Origin: Latrodectus hesperus
Taxonomy: Eukaryota > Arthropoda > Arachnida > Araneae > Theridiidae
Length of the DNA stretch: 64,000 nt
Assembly: GCA_037975125.1 (NCBI GenBank)
Contig: CM075854.1
Coordinates: 67,531,761 to 67,595,760, forward strand
Direction: 5' to 3'
Below, in pieces: positions 12,501 to 33,400 of this stretch. How positions within the stretch are numbered: the first letter of the stretch is position 1; the number at the start of each line of letters is the position of its first letter. The notes under the pieces were generated by a model, which saw only the letters and a list, made by a program, of their open reading frames with translations, was not told the DNA's origin and ran no database searches. Made by a program: the position numbers and the translations under genes.

Positions 12501-14896
12501 ACAATAGATTAAAGTGGGACTCCGCAGCAAATATCCAATCTAAAGATACGAATTTAAATCAAAGATAGCACATTTTTATTATTCAATCACTGGATAATTT
12601 ACTCTAGTAAATATTAGAAAATATGTCTTAGGCTGAACTAATGCTTTAGAAAATTGATGTAATGTATTTTATGTGTATTATCTCTCTCTCGGTTCTTATG
12701 ATAGAAAGATGTTCGATTTATGGGACGATTTATAACATATTATTTGTAATAGTATACAATTAAACGAGAAATATACATCCAAATATTTTTCAATGTATTT
12801 TTTCCGTACATTCATTTCAAAATGTAACTAGCGATGAAAAATTATTAGTTTTCGTATAGTTGATATAATAATCACAGTTTTATCCTATTCTTATTAAAAC
12901 ATACATAATTCATCTGAATAATTTTGAACCCGATTTTTGGCATCAATATTAGGAAGGCATGTTAGAAAACTTGATTTTTTTATGCGCTGAAATAAGTAAT
13001 TCTATTGTTTAATTGACTCACTAATAACTGAACATTCAGATATCTGATCTTTAATTTAAAATGTCGTGATTTAAATCCTCTATTTGATACTTGTGTTAAA
13101 AAAATATCCATCAATACGAGATGCTTATATAACAATGTATCTCTTTATAGTCATTTCAAATTCAAATTATTCCCCCATAGGAATGTTTTCAAAATATACT
13201 CGTGTATTTATTCCTTGCTCTACAAGGAAATATTCTTTTGTTAAAATTATATATTCTGCTTTATAAGAAAATTACAAAAGATTTGCAAAGTTTTCGTTAA
13301 CTTTTATCATTAAATAGGGTTTTTTAATTAAAATTAAATATTTTATGCGCAAATTTAGTCCAGTGTACAAATTCCTTTACATTCTTAGCCTCTAGATTCT
13401 AAGAAAACCAGATCGACTTTTACTTATTTTTCTGTCATAAATATGGGTCAAAAATTATCTTTTTTTAATTTTTATAATAATATTAATAAATAACTTATAT
13501 GCCCTTAGATTATGTGAAAAACTATTGTGATGAAAACAAAATTCGAATTTTCATATAACAGTAAAATACAGTGAAAATTTTTCATAGAAAAATCTATAAA
13601 TGTTTCGAAAAAGTCGTCAATCCTTAACTTAATTTCAAAATACCGTTTGTTTTTCTTCATAATACTTTTCTATATGATATCATTTTGCAATTGTTTCATT
13701 ATCTTTATTTAAATAATAAAAAGTTCTAAAATGTATTTCAGGTTTACCTTAGTACCCGGAGTGGAGTTTGGGTATTACCTAGAGTTGGACCCTATGGGTT
13801 GCCCTTCGACTTTTGTACATTAAGAAGATGGTCGGCTGTGCTCCAGTCTCTTTTTGGATGGAAATTTTCATCATGGTTACTTGAAAAAAATTTACTAGAT
13901 AAGAAATTTAACCATAATTTATATCAGTTAAGACCTTCCGCTCATATATTGTCAAAAGATCCTGTTACAAATGATTTCATTCCAGCTAAACTTATAACTG
14001 GATCTGTTGTTATACGCAAAGACATTAAGTGTTTTACGGAAACTGGGGTCATATTTAATGGCGAGGCGCATGTAACAGAAGTAGATACAGTGATTATGGC
14101 TACAGGATATGAATGGGGATTTCCTATTCTTGAAGATGATATTGTTGTCACGGAGGAAGGCAGAATTAACCTGTATAAGTGTGTCTTTCCTCCCCATTTG
14201 AAACATCCAACTATTGCAATTATAGGTTTTATATTACCGTTTGGACCAGGATTTCCTCTGGGAGAATTACAATGTCGTTGGGTTGCGCGAGTTTTCAGTG
14301 GAAACTGTCATCTCCCATCTAAGGAGGTTATGATGGAAAGTATCAAAAAAAGGCACGCAGAAAATTTGGAAAGATTTACACCGTCTGATAGAACATCTAT
14401 TAAAGTAGATTATATTCCGTATGCGGATGAACTAGCTGAAGAAATTGGTGCAAAACCAAACATGTGGAAACTTCTTTTCACTGACCCTGTATTATTCAAA
14501 GCTCTTGCATTAGGACCATCATTGCCATATCAGTACAGATTACAAGGTCCACATAAATGGAGTGGTGCCAGAAAAGCCATACTCACTTCATTGGATAGAG
14601 TTCGGTATCCTCTTATGGGAGATTATAAAAAACACAAGAAACAGGATGTCAATGTTAAAACCTACATTAGGTATCTAATTTTATTTTTGGTTATGGCATT
14701 CTGGTTGATGCAGATTAAAGAGCCTCTAAAACGTTACCTTCTACTGTTTCTATTTCCGTATTTATCAACTCGGAAAGGGTTTTATACAAAATATTTTTTC
14801 AGTTTACTTATATTGCCATTCATTGTGCCATGGGAAGGGTTTGCATCCTCATATTTCGTAACCTTATTTGTACCTCTACTCTTTTCACTTATTTAA
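8886..14896 (+). CDS. Flavin-containing monooxygenase (two coding exons joined)
   Basis: This encodes an FMO (dimethylaniline monooxygenase, N-oxide-forming, type), which uses FAD, NADPH and O2 to oxygenate soft nucleophiles such as N and S in xenobiotics or metabolites, normally on the ER membrane. The coding exons 8886-9518 and 13742-14896 join in phase 0 to give 595 codons plus TAA. Landmarks in order are FAD GxGxxG at residues 11-16, PGGTW at 39-43, Asn63 in NHSKEM, an FMO-identifying-like segment YRGTIRH at 168-174, NADPH GxGxxG at 193-198, VYLSTR at 212-217, ATGY at 331-334, ELQCRW near 386, and a hydrophobic C-terminus from about 518. Typical animal FMOs are about 530-560 residues, so this one is long at the C-terminus. 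ATG 8886 (ACAAAATGG context) was chosen over an upstream in-frame GTG. No neighbouring gene is visible. Confidence 0.93.
9753..10698 (-). mobile_element. Tc1-like transposon relic inside FMO intron
   Basis: The ends are imperfect inverted repeats. The left reads CAATGGCCTCCAAAAATTAA, and the reverse complement of the right reads TACTGGTCTCCAAAAGTTAA, each bordered by TA, the target duplication of Tc1/mariner elements (9751-9752 and 10699-10700). The interior carries a broken minus-strand transposase tail. At 946 bp it is much shorter than a full 1.5-1.7-kb element, because the N-terminal DNA-binding half is missing. It lies antisense to the host gene. Confidence 0.82.
10040..10470 (-). pseudogene. 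Tc1-like transposase C-terminal remnant
   Basis: On the minus strand, 10327-10356 reads GNDFILMNDN followed by TRTHRAVVVEEYLEGFGLER, the second catalytic Asp block of a DD34E transposase. 10204-10239 reads SPELNLIENLWD, the catalytic Glu block. A frameshift and several stop codons separate and follow them, so the gene is dead. The start of the protein is absent. Confidence 0.78.
11829..11920. repeat. Perfect tandem duplication, 2 x 46 bp
   Basis: Bases 11829-11874 are repeated without any difference at 11875-11920. Each unit begins ATGTTATAACTATTTCC and ends CTGTTGGGAAT. The absence of substitutions points to a recent event, or an assembly duplication. Confidence 0.95.
11943..12186. repeat. 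Imperfect tandem duplication, about 116 and 128 bp
   Basis: Both copies share GACATTGAAAATTTACAT, TTGCAGAGAGATGAAAAG and GTTGTTGGAGAATAC. Copy 1 is about 11943-12058. Copy 2 is about 12059-12186 and holds roughly 12 extra bases near its start. The 80-codon ORF over this region is a by-product of the duplication. Confidence 0.88.
13742..14896 (+). CDS. FMO coding exon 2 (residues 212-595)
   Basis: This exon completes the NADPH domain and the C-terminal FAD-binding part. It opens VYLSTRSGVWVLPRVGPYGL. DTVIMATGYEWGFPIL (ATGY at 331-334), PLGELQCRWVARVFSG and YRLQGPHKWSGARKAI (about 476-491) follow as in other FMOs. After residue 517 come hydrophobic segments at about 518-536, 541-552, 561-578 and 582-595, separated by short basic patches, ending FVPLLFSLI-TAA. 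Ordinary FMOs have one C-terminal hydrophobic anchor; here there are two to four possible membrane segments. Confidence 0.93.
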   Translation, partial: VYLSTRSGVWVLPRVGPYGLPFDFCTLRRWSAVLQSLFGWKFSSWLLEKNLLDKKFNHNLYQLRPSAHILSKDPVTNDFIPAKLITGSVVIRKDIKCFTETGVIFNGEAHVTEVDTVIMATGYEWGFPILEDDIVVTEEGRINLYKCVFPPHLKHPTIAIIGFILPFGPGFPLGELQCRWVARVFSGNCHLPSKEVMMESIKKRHAENLERFTPSDRTSIKVDYIPYADELAEEIGAKPNMWKLLFTDPVLFKALALGPSLPYQYRLQGPHKWSGARKAILTSLDRVRYPLMGDYKKHKKQDVNVKTYIRYLILFLVMAFWLMQIKEPLKRYLLLFLFPYLSTRKGFYTKYFFSLLILPFIVPWEGFASSYFVTLFVPLLFSLI

Positions 14897-14933
14897 GGGG
14901 AATGAATGCATTTTAAATTCATGATCTTGGCAT

Positions 14934-14939
14934 AATAAA
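14934..14939 (+). promoter_or_regulatory. Polyadenylation signal AATAAA for FMO
   Basis: AATAAA starts 37 bases past the end of the TAA stop, and a TG-rich stretch (AATGTGTGC) follows at once. The spacing suits a very short 3' UTR. Further AATAAA-like hexamers occur downstream in this AT-rich DNA, so alternative ends are possible. Confidence 0.55.
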
Positions 14940-16190
14940 TAATGTGTGCAGGCTGCTACCATGAAGCGGAGCCAAACTAAATAAGTTATATCAGATATCA
15001 AGTAGAACAAAACCTTCTATGCAACAAAACATAGCAAATAATCCTTAAAAGGTATATAAAAAATGGAAATATGATTATTCTTTAGATATACATAGTATCA
15101 TTTTAAAAATAGATGATCTAGATTTAAGTCCAAAAATTAAAGATATGAGGACATAAAGAACAAAAACTCATGCTTTTAAAAAAAGCACTTATTTGACGGT
15201 AAAATAGTTAAATTTACAGTGCGCAATTTTCGATAACTTAATTATATAAAAATGGTAGCAAACAAAAGATGTCTGTAAGTAATCATTTTACTCTTTCTGC
15301 ATTTATTATTTTACTTTATTTTGTACACACCTCAGAATATATATTATACTCATGCTATATATTAAATAATTTTCAACTGGTTATTTGTATAGTCATTCAG
15401 TACATTCAATGTAACATCTTTTATAAATATATTTGTTACAATTACAGACTACATGTAGCTTACAGTGCAACATTATATGACTAATTTGTTCATCTTGATG
15501 ACTGATATCACTACTTTGAGTTTACCACTATTTCATAGAAACAACCTGTATTGTCAAAATGCAAAATATTATAGTCAGCTATGTATACGTGTGTACCTTG
15601 ATACGTAATTATATCCTTTATGTGTATGATAAATGTATTTCTTCAGATATTTAAAATGCTTTCTAAGAGAAATATTATAACTCATTCATTTCTATAATTT
15701 TCTTTGCATATATTCTTTAGTTTCTTCAACATTAGCAAACTAAATTATTCATAAGATATTAATAATACTTTTGTTTCCGCAATGATAAAAAATGCATGAT
15801 TTCTTGAAAATATTTACTGACACACTTGGATTATCTGTTTGTAAATTAGTCATAGAAACTAACAATATGTTATATTATACTTTTGATTGCATTTCGTGTA
15901 AAATATACAATGGACATTAAAAGTTCATTTCGAAATTATAGTTCCAAATAAAAAACGATTAACTTGAAATGGCTTCACTTTGCTATTACTTTTTTATATT
16001 AATTATTCCACATAAGAATATATATAAACAATAAGAATATATTGTACAATTTATTTGTCATTAGCTTTACAAAAAAAGTTAATTGCATTAAGAATAACTA
16101 CTTTTAATGAATTATAAGGATTTTTGAAATACATTTGAGATTAATATATATATAAATATATCTATACATATATACCAAAAACGTAAAGAC
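14940..16190. other. AT-rich sequence downstream of FMO
   Basis: A distal 3' UTR could lie here. No coding signal is seen; the 71-codon ORF at 15269-15484 looks like chance. Confidence 0.6.
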
Positions 16191-16194
16191 ATGT

Positions 16195-16735
16195 AAAGAT
16201 ATTTTAGATAAGCAGGTTTTATATAGCAATGTGGTTGCGGAAAAGCAACGAAAGGGAACAGCTAAGCATTCGCTGGCTTAAATTGTCATTCCCAGAGCAA
16301 ATTATATACATTATGCATCGTTATATAAAAGTGGGACTTGAAATGTGCATTTCATGTATGGAGCTTTGCAAGGAAATGGAATGGCTACTTAAAGGATGCA
16401 CATAAGTGCTTTTTAAACAGGAATACGTGGGAATACCGGAAATCAGAAGTAACGAGCAAATGTATCATTATGTACTTCTAGGGTTGATATAAACATTGGG
16501 AAATATTGCTGAAGGATTATAATGGAAGGAAAACAAAGCTTTGAATACGATTCTCCTATTACATCAAAGAAAGATCTGATTCCTCGATTACCTATTGTTG
16601 CTAGAATGTACTTGCCATATCTCATGGCTTAACTGATGGAATCCCTTCTGTGCACCACTGCTGTGATTTTCTTATCTCTGTTGGAGGAGTTCTTTCAATT
16701 ACCTATTCTAAATTTTTGATAAATAAATTGCTGCT
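16195..16735. other. GC-richer island of unknown origin
   Basis: Composition is higher in G and C than the flanks. A 60-codon minus-strand ORF (16443-16625, MRYGKYILATIGNRGIRSFF...) is present, but no family was recognised. It may be a decayed transposon or pseudogene. Confidence 0.3.
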
Positions 16736-16890
16736 TTCCTTTATCTTTTTAATTTCACTTACTTGGTGTTAATTCCACTTTACGAACTAGAAAAGAGCTG
16801 CATTTCTTCACCCACATCCCTATTAGAAATCTGCTTATTTATATCTTCTCTACTTTACTTTTTTCATTTCTGACAAATAATTTTAAACTC

Positions 16891-23473
<6,583 letters not shown>

Positions 23474-24160
23474 AGTGTATCATATTTTTAAATGCTATTT
23501 TCAATCAACTTAATAGAATCTATAATATATATGTAATAATTTAAACAATATCAATAAGCAAATAAATAGACTAGAAAATATTCTAACTTATAATAACAAT
23601 CAATTCAATTTTATTAAATACTATTTGGCTAGTAGATCATTACTTATAAGAGTGAAGTAAGGATTAGTTATATACTACAGAAGGGTCACCCAAGCCTTGA
23701 AGGTCTTATAAGAAGCTTGAAATGCCAATATAGTTTACACTTAGTCGTTAAATTTATGTATGTATTTATTTGATGCGGTTCTTGCAGATTTGGATTTGGA
23801 TATGGATTTCATTTTAATTTTGATTACTACAAATTAAATGTATTTTGGCAACATTGGATTTTGGCTTATATATATTAGCTAGAATATATATGGCTTATAT
23901 ATTTTGGCTTAGCTTTTACTTCTTCTATTCTGATTTGATATTTTAGTTTGAACTTTTTGGTGTGGCTTTGGGGTGTACTGGCTTCTTTTTAAGACTATGT
24001 CTTGGGCCAGTGCAGAAAAGCCATACTTTGTGCCAATGTGGTCAATACCCCCTGAGAGAGAGATGAAGCTGGCCATGTTGGTACTTCGTTCAAGTATCTA
24101 TTTTCTTTGAAATTTTAAAATATATATATTGAACATTTTTCCAACTGTTTACTATATTTC

Positions 24161-24366
24161 GTATTTTCAATGTATTGTTTTCCCTTTGGTATTTTCAAAG
24201 TATTATTCTCCATCTAATATTTAATTTTATAAATTTGGTTTTTGACCAACTTTATAAATATTATTATTCTCTATTCGGTATTTTCAATGTATTCTAAATG
24301 TATTATTCTCCATCTAGTCTTTGATTATTATTCTACATCTAATATTTTATTATTAAATTTATAAAA
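24161..24366. repeat. Degenerate tandem repeat
   Basis: The motifs GTATTTTCAATGTATT and TATTATTCTCCATCTA, followed by ATATTT or GTCTTTGATT, recur several times with variation over about 200 bp. The surrounding 23472-24798 sequence shows no gene. Confidence 0.6.
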
Positions 24367-24798
24367 TGTACTATTAATTATATGTATATAACTTTGGAGA
24401 ATTGAATGCGCTGTGCATCTAACTTACTCTAAACACTCACAAAGTTTAAACTCACTAGATCATTTGGAGACATCGAAATAGAGGTATATGGGTCACCTAT
24501 GAATAATATGAAACATTTTACAGGGAGTAGCCAAGATAAATATTAAATCAACTCGGCTCAAAAGGTTAACCTAAGCTTTGATTCATTGATGTTAATTTTC
24601 TGCAGTCTGCACATGGCTATCCCTTTGAAAATCATTGTTTTTAAATAAATTAGTTTTGGAGAAACTTCCTATAGTGTTATAGTTTGTAATTTTTATTGTA
24701 AGTATTATTACGTTTTCACTAACTATATAAAAAGGATAATATTGACGAAAATTATGGCTCAGCATAACAACATGTTTTATAAAGTTCATCATAAAAAT

Positions 24799-25124
24799 AC
24801 ATGTAATTTGCCGACCAACTTGTCCAGTGGTCAGCGTGCTTGACTACGGATAAGGAGGTCCTGGGTTCGAATCCCGGTTCGGGCATAGATGTACTTTCTC
24901 TCTCTATCTATCCTGTCTTTGACCTTTCCTTGTATGAATGAGGTGTGAATGGTTACCTACCCTATAAACGGGTCCCTATGTGTGTAGAGGGAAGTCGTAC
25001 GTACTTTCACCTTCATGGTGCTCAGATTAAAACGAAAGACGCTCCCAATCGACTTAATTCGCATAGCATAGCGAGCTTGGCTTGTCCAAGTGTCATTAGT
25101 AAACAACACAACAACATGTAATTT
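24799..25124 (+). mobile_element. tRNA-derived SINE with 11-bp target duplications
   Basis: The body at 24810-25113 is flanked by exact ACATGTAATTT duplications (24799-24809 and 25114-25124), the hallmark of LINE-assisted insertion. The head is tRNA-like: an A-box-like segment in TGTCCAGTGGTCAGCG (24821-24836) and a perfect-looking B box GGTTCGAATCC (24864-24874) in a T-arm. A TCTC-rich unrelated body follows, ending in an A/C-rich tail AAACAACACAACA. It cannot act as a tRNA because the acceptor stem does not pair. Exact duplications suggest a fairly recent insertion. Confidence 0.9.
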
Positions 25125-27875
<2,751 letters not shown>

Positions 27876-29110
27876 GGATTGGAAGTAACACTTGTAATAT
27901 TTTCTAAAAATATATTATTTTAAATGAGACAGAATTGATTTTTTTCTCTAGTCTCTTGCGTTTTCTTAGGGTATTAAAAATTGCTCTTACCAATTAAAAT
28001 GAGAATCTAATATTAATATTTTCTAGTCTTCAAAGAGTTACCCATTTATACTATAAACGCTGTACACACCTAAAAAGTAATTTAAGTTCTTTTACAAGAA
28101 ATCAAATAAATTTTACTCATATTTTATCAATCGTTTTTGATTCCAGTAAAACACACACACAAAAATTAATTGATAAAATACCAATTCACAATATATTTTT
28201 AAAAATATTTAATTCCACTTCTTAAAGATTGTACACGTACATTATAATAAATTTTAATAATTTGCATTAATTTTTTTTTACTTTAAAATAAAGGTAGGTT
28301 TCTTTGTATTTAATATTGCAAATGAATGCCATATTCAAGAAAATAAACTGACTCAAGATTTAAATATGTGTTTTTAATTATTGATTTCTTACATAATTAT
28401 AATAGACGAAACAGAGCCATTACGATAATAATACATATTGAAGATAGAAATTTAATATATAAAACCATGCTTCTCTGTGTAAAGAAAACAAGAAACTTAG
28501 ATTCTTCAATTTATAAAGAATTATTATTAATAAATTCCATCTAAGCTTCCAAGTTTACCCCAAAAAGGACATAAAATAGTCAAGTGATGAGAAATCTCGT
28601 CTTATCAGGCAACTATAAATAATGTCTGTAACTTAAACAATCAATGTTCTGATAATCCGTTCACTACTTCATGGGCTAGATTACCTATAGTAAACATAGA
28701 TTCTTCTGATGGTTTAGAATCCGTTTTAAGCCATTAATCTAATTCTAATTACTTTTTCTTGTGTAGAAAAGGAATTGAACAATGACAAATTCATTCAACT
28801 AACTACCGATTTCGTTTAACTATTTGGTAGTAATTTTGAATCCTCGATTCAACATAAGAAAGGTGCAAATAAATTCCCCCTCTTTATGATGCTTTCTCTT
28901 GTCTCTAACAATTATAAGTGATCTTTTCTCCTTTTATGTAGCGCTTACAGGGGATACTCTCCCACCCGTGACGTGCATCTGCATTATAATGCCAAATATT
29001 TGCATATCTCATCGTCAAAAGAGCTTAAAACTTCATATGATTTATATATTTTTTGAGTTTTGCATTTTGAATAGCCAGCAGTGTCATGTGAAAATGGGGA
29101 GTAAAAGCAA
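27876..29110. other. AT-rich non-coding sequence
   Basis: No gene or element was recognised. The 79-codon ORF at 28899-29138 has no family resemblance. Confidence 0.55.
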
Positions 29111-29111
29111 T

Positions 29112-29406
29112 AAAACCAACCACCAAAACAAAAAATGAAACCTGAGGCACGAGATCCCCCTAAGACCTACAGTGCCCTTATCTGTTTTCCAGACCGTGGG
29201 CGCTGGAGTGCGAAGCATATGTCTCGGTTAGGTGGTCAACCTAACACGAAACCCACAGTGCTTACTACCCAAACATGTTTGGTGCTAGTTTATGGACCCA
29301 CTGAAGAGATGACAGGCTGAGTTGACCTTTCTCAATCCGAAGATCGAACCTCTGCCTTGAGAGCTCAAGGCTCTACCTCTAAGCCACTGGTCTTTAAAAC
29401 CACCAC
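29112..29406 (-). mobile_element. tRNA-derived SINE, second family, minus strand
   Basis: Read on the minus strand, the head begins CCAGTGGCTTAGAGGTAGAG (A box) and has B box GGTTCGATCTT. The body shares CTCTTCAGTGGGTC and GGGCACTGTAGG(C/T)CTT with the plus-strand copy at 52424, which defines one family. Near-identical short duplications flank it: AAAACCAACCAC at 29112-29123 and AAAACCACCAC at 29396-29406, differing by one base indel. The plus-strand ORF 29135-29320 is a shadow of this repeat. Confidence 0.85.
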
Positions 29407-32400
29407 TAGCTGGTTGAATAAAAATCTTGGAATTGATCTTGAACCATTAATTTATTGAGTTAAACTATAGTTTAATTGAACCTTTGCTACACATGCATAT
29501 AAGTATTTAAGCCACATTCATTGAATTTATAGTACTTATAGAACCATAAAATCGCCTCAATTTTGTGTGTCCTTTTAGAAGCCCCTTTATTAAAATGTAA
29601 TGTATTATACCAACAGATGCTTCCTCAAGTTGCAAAGGAATTGGTTAAATATTCGAAGAATATTTATCTCTATTTTTAATGAATTATTTGAAGTGAGTGC
29701 TTACAGGTGAATGCGATTGAAAATCACTGAATAAACATTTTCTTCATTAATGCATAAAGATTTAATTTAACAATTGTAAATTTTGTTACATTTAGAAAGT
29801 ATTTATAAAACTAGATTATTGTAATAATATTAGCAAGAAACGTTAGAAAATACAATAGTTATTTTGATGTAAGTACACAGAAGTTTTCATTTGTGGTACA
29901 TTTTTGCTTCTTTTTAAAAAAATTGTATTTTACATCAAAAATTTTCAAATGTTAAGAAAAGAAGTAATTTAAATTTATGCTCACCCATGTGTCCCTACAA
30001 TCAATGCTATTATTTTTGGGATATTACTACACACTAGGACACACAGAATTTGCATTGAATGCATTATTTAATTACTTACATTTTAAAATAATTTAACCTA
30101 TTACATGATCAAAATGATCTTCAGATTTGAATCCAAATTTTATAGTTTGATTGAATTTGCATGAAAAAAGTTGTTGATCTTTGTAAATTTTTTTCATATG
30201 GTACTCTTATAAAAAAATAACTTTCAATTTATGCTAGTCGCGATAGTAAATATGTCAACTAATAAATAAAACCCAGATTATTTTATGATGTGCTTACATT
30301 CATTTTTTATGATACTGATTTTTGTTTTACTTGGTGAATGTAGTTTAATATCAGAGCTTCCAGTTATGAATGTAAATTTCAACAATGTATAATTAACGAT
30401 ACAACAACGAAAATTTTTATGGTGCACGTGAAAACTTCTTTTAGTTCTATGAAATATGTCCTATCGTGTTACAGATCCCTCATCTCAGACAAACATGCTC
30501 TCAACTATAATATGTAAATATTACATATCTCATTTCATTATTCTTAAACATTAATAGTTTATCATTTGTTGATAATTCTTTCATTAGTCCTTTTGTATTT
30601 TGTTCTGATAAATTTTTTTACTCTAAAATTTAGTTGAAATAGTTTGTTACAAACCTTTAATGTTGATTTAAAATTACGTGGTTTTTGGCTTTTTGAAGAT
30701 TTTTATCACATAAATTCTAATTTCCAAAATTGTTTAAATTTTGTATGATTATCGAATGTTCATAAAATTACTTACTTAGATTTACACTCACTTAGATTTA
30801 CAACAGTTATTTAAATTAAAAAATATTTAAAAGTTTCTATTACTGATGCAAAGTTATTGAACAACAATGCATATTTCTGCAATCCCTCTGGAAAATTTAT
30901 TTTCTAAAACATTTTTCTTTGCAAATCAAGTTCTCAATATTACAAATTTTGACATAGCATTTTTTTTCAATATTTGAAAACAATAAACGAAAATTCCACC
31001 ATCATAAAAAGCCGTGTTAATTTCAGGAAATTATTTAAATACAGTAAATGCATACTTAAATAGCGAAAATACTATATGAAGAAACTTTATGCGCATAAAT
31101 TTATAGCATTAAACGTAAAAAATATAAACTCATATAACATGCATTTGTCATTTTAAGTGAAAATCTATTATCAATAAAGACTCCAATCTCTAACCGCGAC
31201 ATCAATTATCTTTGAAATAACTTCGATTTCCCAGAAAATACAATTCAAAGGATAATTTCAGAGAAGACCTAGAATACATTATAAGCTCCAATTTAAGACA
31301 ACCCTGGAAGGATGTTATAATGAACATATATACTGTTTCACTGCGCTAGTGTGTAAATATACTCGATCTGTATTATTCCCGATCATACGCCTTATAAAAT
31401 GATAGCTATGAAGTTGAAGACACTTCATTTTGAATACAGCTTTGAGAACTTAATAAAAAGGGGAAATAATATTCGTTTTACTTTTTGTGATTCTTTATTA
31501 AAATAAAAAATTATGTATTGGATTCGAAAAATATAATATTTTTATCTAATTATATATTTTTATAATTTATAATATTTGGTACAATTTTTCGATAAATTTA
31601 ATTTATTATGCATTATATAAATTCGAAAGAAAACTTTTTATCTTACATAGAAGAATTTTCAAAACCATTATTTTTGATGATATTATAAATTCTGTTATTT
31701 ATATAATTTCTTTTTTTACACTTAATGCAATAAGATTCTTAGCATCGGTTACCTTCCTTTCACATGTATCTCTTATTATTTGGCAAAATGTGCTTATATT
31801 TTCTATAAGCTCTTTTTGCAATTACCAAACAATATATGTCAGCAATGGTAAATTAATTTTGATTTTATTTCGCTTGTATTGATATGTGATATCTTCAAAC
31901 AATAAAGAACATGTATATTTTTATGTCGTAGTTACTATTCATTTTGTATTTCTTATAACTTTTCACTCTCTCCTTTCCGATGGATATGAGTTCGAATCTT
32001 GATAAAGGATGTAATTCAAGATGGACATTGTACTTCTACCAATTGTTTCTATAAAAACTTTCCTCGCGTATTTCTTAAGATCACGACTTAAATGAGCTTA
32101 AATTTTTCTTTGTGTAATCTTCTAGAATTATACAAATATGTAAGTTAATTTCTGCATTAAATGTATTAAAAACTTCGATATACTTTCATATAAAATGAAA
32201 AATCGCTATGATATTTTTAAAAATCACCAAGATTTCAAGTAAAAAATTATTTTTTACTTGAAATTTTTAGTTTTATCTTTTATTATTAAATAATTTTTTA
32301 GTTTTATAAGATATGAGACAAGCTCAGTGTGTAATAACTATAGGATAGTGTTCGTCAGAGAGAAAAATGACAGATTTGATCTTAGCCACTGTTAAATAAA

Positions 32401-33000
32401 GATAAACATTAAATTTTGCCCTTCTGTATGCACATTTGTCGTGATGAACTCTTAGGAGTTTCCTCGTTTGCAACATGTGATACATCCCGTTATCTGTAAA
32501 AAGTCTTAATGAAAAGCAATTTACGCTATAAATATTAATACCTTACAATAGCTTCAGATTATTAGAAATTAACTTCAGATTATTATTAGCGTACAATAGC
32601 TTCAGATTATAAAATGCGATGTGAGGTAAAGAGAATATAAAGAAAAAAATTATGAAGTTTAAGGACTTCAAGAGTAACCACTATAATGAAATGAAATATG
32701 CACAATTTTCTTTATGTAAAACACGAAAACATTTCAAAAATATATCGAAATTCAGAAATGAACAAAGCGGGCTACATTTTTACTCTATTAGTTTTAATGC
32801 ATATTACAGCTTTAATTATTATCAGCAATATAATGATAATTTTTCAAACTAATTTTAAAGTTAAATTTGATACATTCTATTAATGATATCATCTCGTAAT
32901 TCTTTTATATATTAGTAAATTTAATTACGAAAAGTCTGTTAATGTAGGATATTTTGACAAAATTAATTAAATTTCTTGATTAAAATTAAATTAAGGGCCG
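29407..33000. other. AT-rich non-coding sequence
   Basis: No gene was recognised. 31230-31480 is somewhat GC-richer and contains a CTTAATAAAAAGG signal-like site. A B-box-like GAGTTCGAATC near 31990 lacks a convincing A box. Overlapping ORFs at 32652-32883 look like chance. Confidence 0.5.
32232..32264. repeat. Perfect inverted repeat (15-bp arms)
   Basis: ATTTCAAGTAAAAAA (32232-32246) is followed by TTA and then the exact reverse complement TTTTTTACTTGAAAT (32250-32264). Confidence 0.6.
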
Positions 33001-33400
33001 TATAAGAACATTAAAACTTTCCTTGTCGACGTCATAAATTCTCATGATTTGACGTGGGAAAGAAAAATAAGACTACTATCGCAATTCTATTTAAGCAGTT
33101 TATGAATTTTAAGATAGCAAGTAGTTTCCGAGTTCCATTCAGAAGGGGCGAGATAATAAACTCACATGGATAACCGCGAGATAAACAGGTGCTGACAAGC
33201 GAGAGAAAATGTTTCCCTGCATTTCAAATATTTGCAGTATGAACATTAACATAAGGGGACTGTATCTCATTCCAGGTTACAGTCTTGTAAATATCTACTT
33301 TGACTGTCAGTCAAATTCATAGACATCTCACTGACTTGCTGTTAATGTAATTCCATCTTATCAGGCTTCACATTTAGGTAAGGGACTCAAAAATGCCTTT
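33000..33400 (+). promoter_or_regulatory. GC-richer island with clustered GATA-type motifs and a donor-like site
   Basis: The stretch stands out from AT-rich flanks. AGATAA (33151-33156), GGATAA (33168-33173) and AGATAA (33179-33184) lie within 34 bp. A good donor consensus, TTTAG|GTAAGG, occurs with GT at 33378. An enhancer or an untranslated first exon of a distant gene are both possible; neither is proven. Confidence 0.25.

Larger units (their letters stand above)
9519..13741 (+). other. FMO intron (4,223 bp, phase 0)
   Basis: The donor is CAG|GTAATT and the acceptor ATTTCAG|GTTTAC. Joining them restores the expected FMO sequence ...ISSVASQ-VYLSTRSGVWVLPRVG without any frame change. The intron is AT-rich and contains a decayed Tc1-like element (9753-10698), a perfect 46-bp tandem duplication and an imperfect longer tandem duplication (11829-12186). 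The rest (10700-11828 and 12187-13741) shows no gene, RNA or further recognisable repeat. Confidence 0.9.

Noticed and set aside
24811..24884. Stand-alone tRNA gene
   Set aside because: A- and B-box-like segments and a T-arm are present, but the acceptor stem does not pair and the sequence continues into a SINE body with flanking target duplications.
29135..29320. 61-codon plus-strand ORF with protein-like composition
   Set aside because: It is wholly inside a minus-strand SINE copy.
31985..32030. B-box-like GAGTTCGAATC
   Set aside because: No A box at proper spacing and no match to the SINE bodies in the window.
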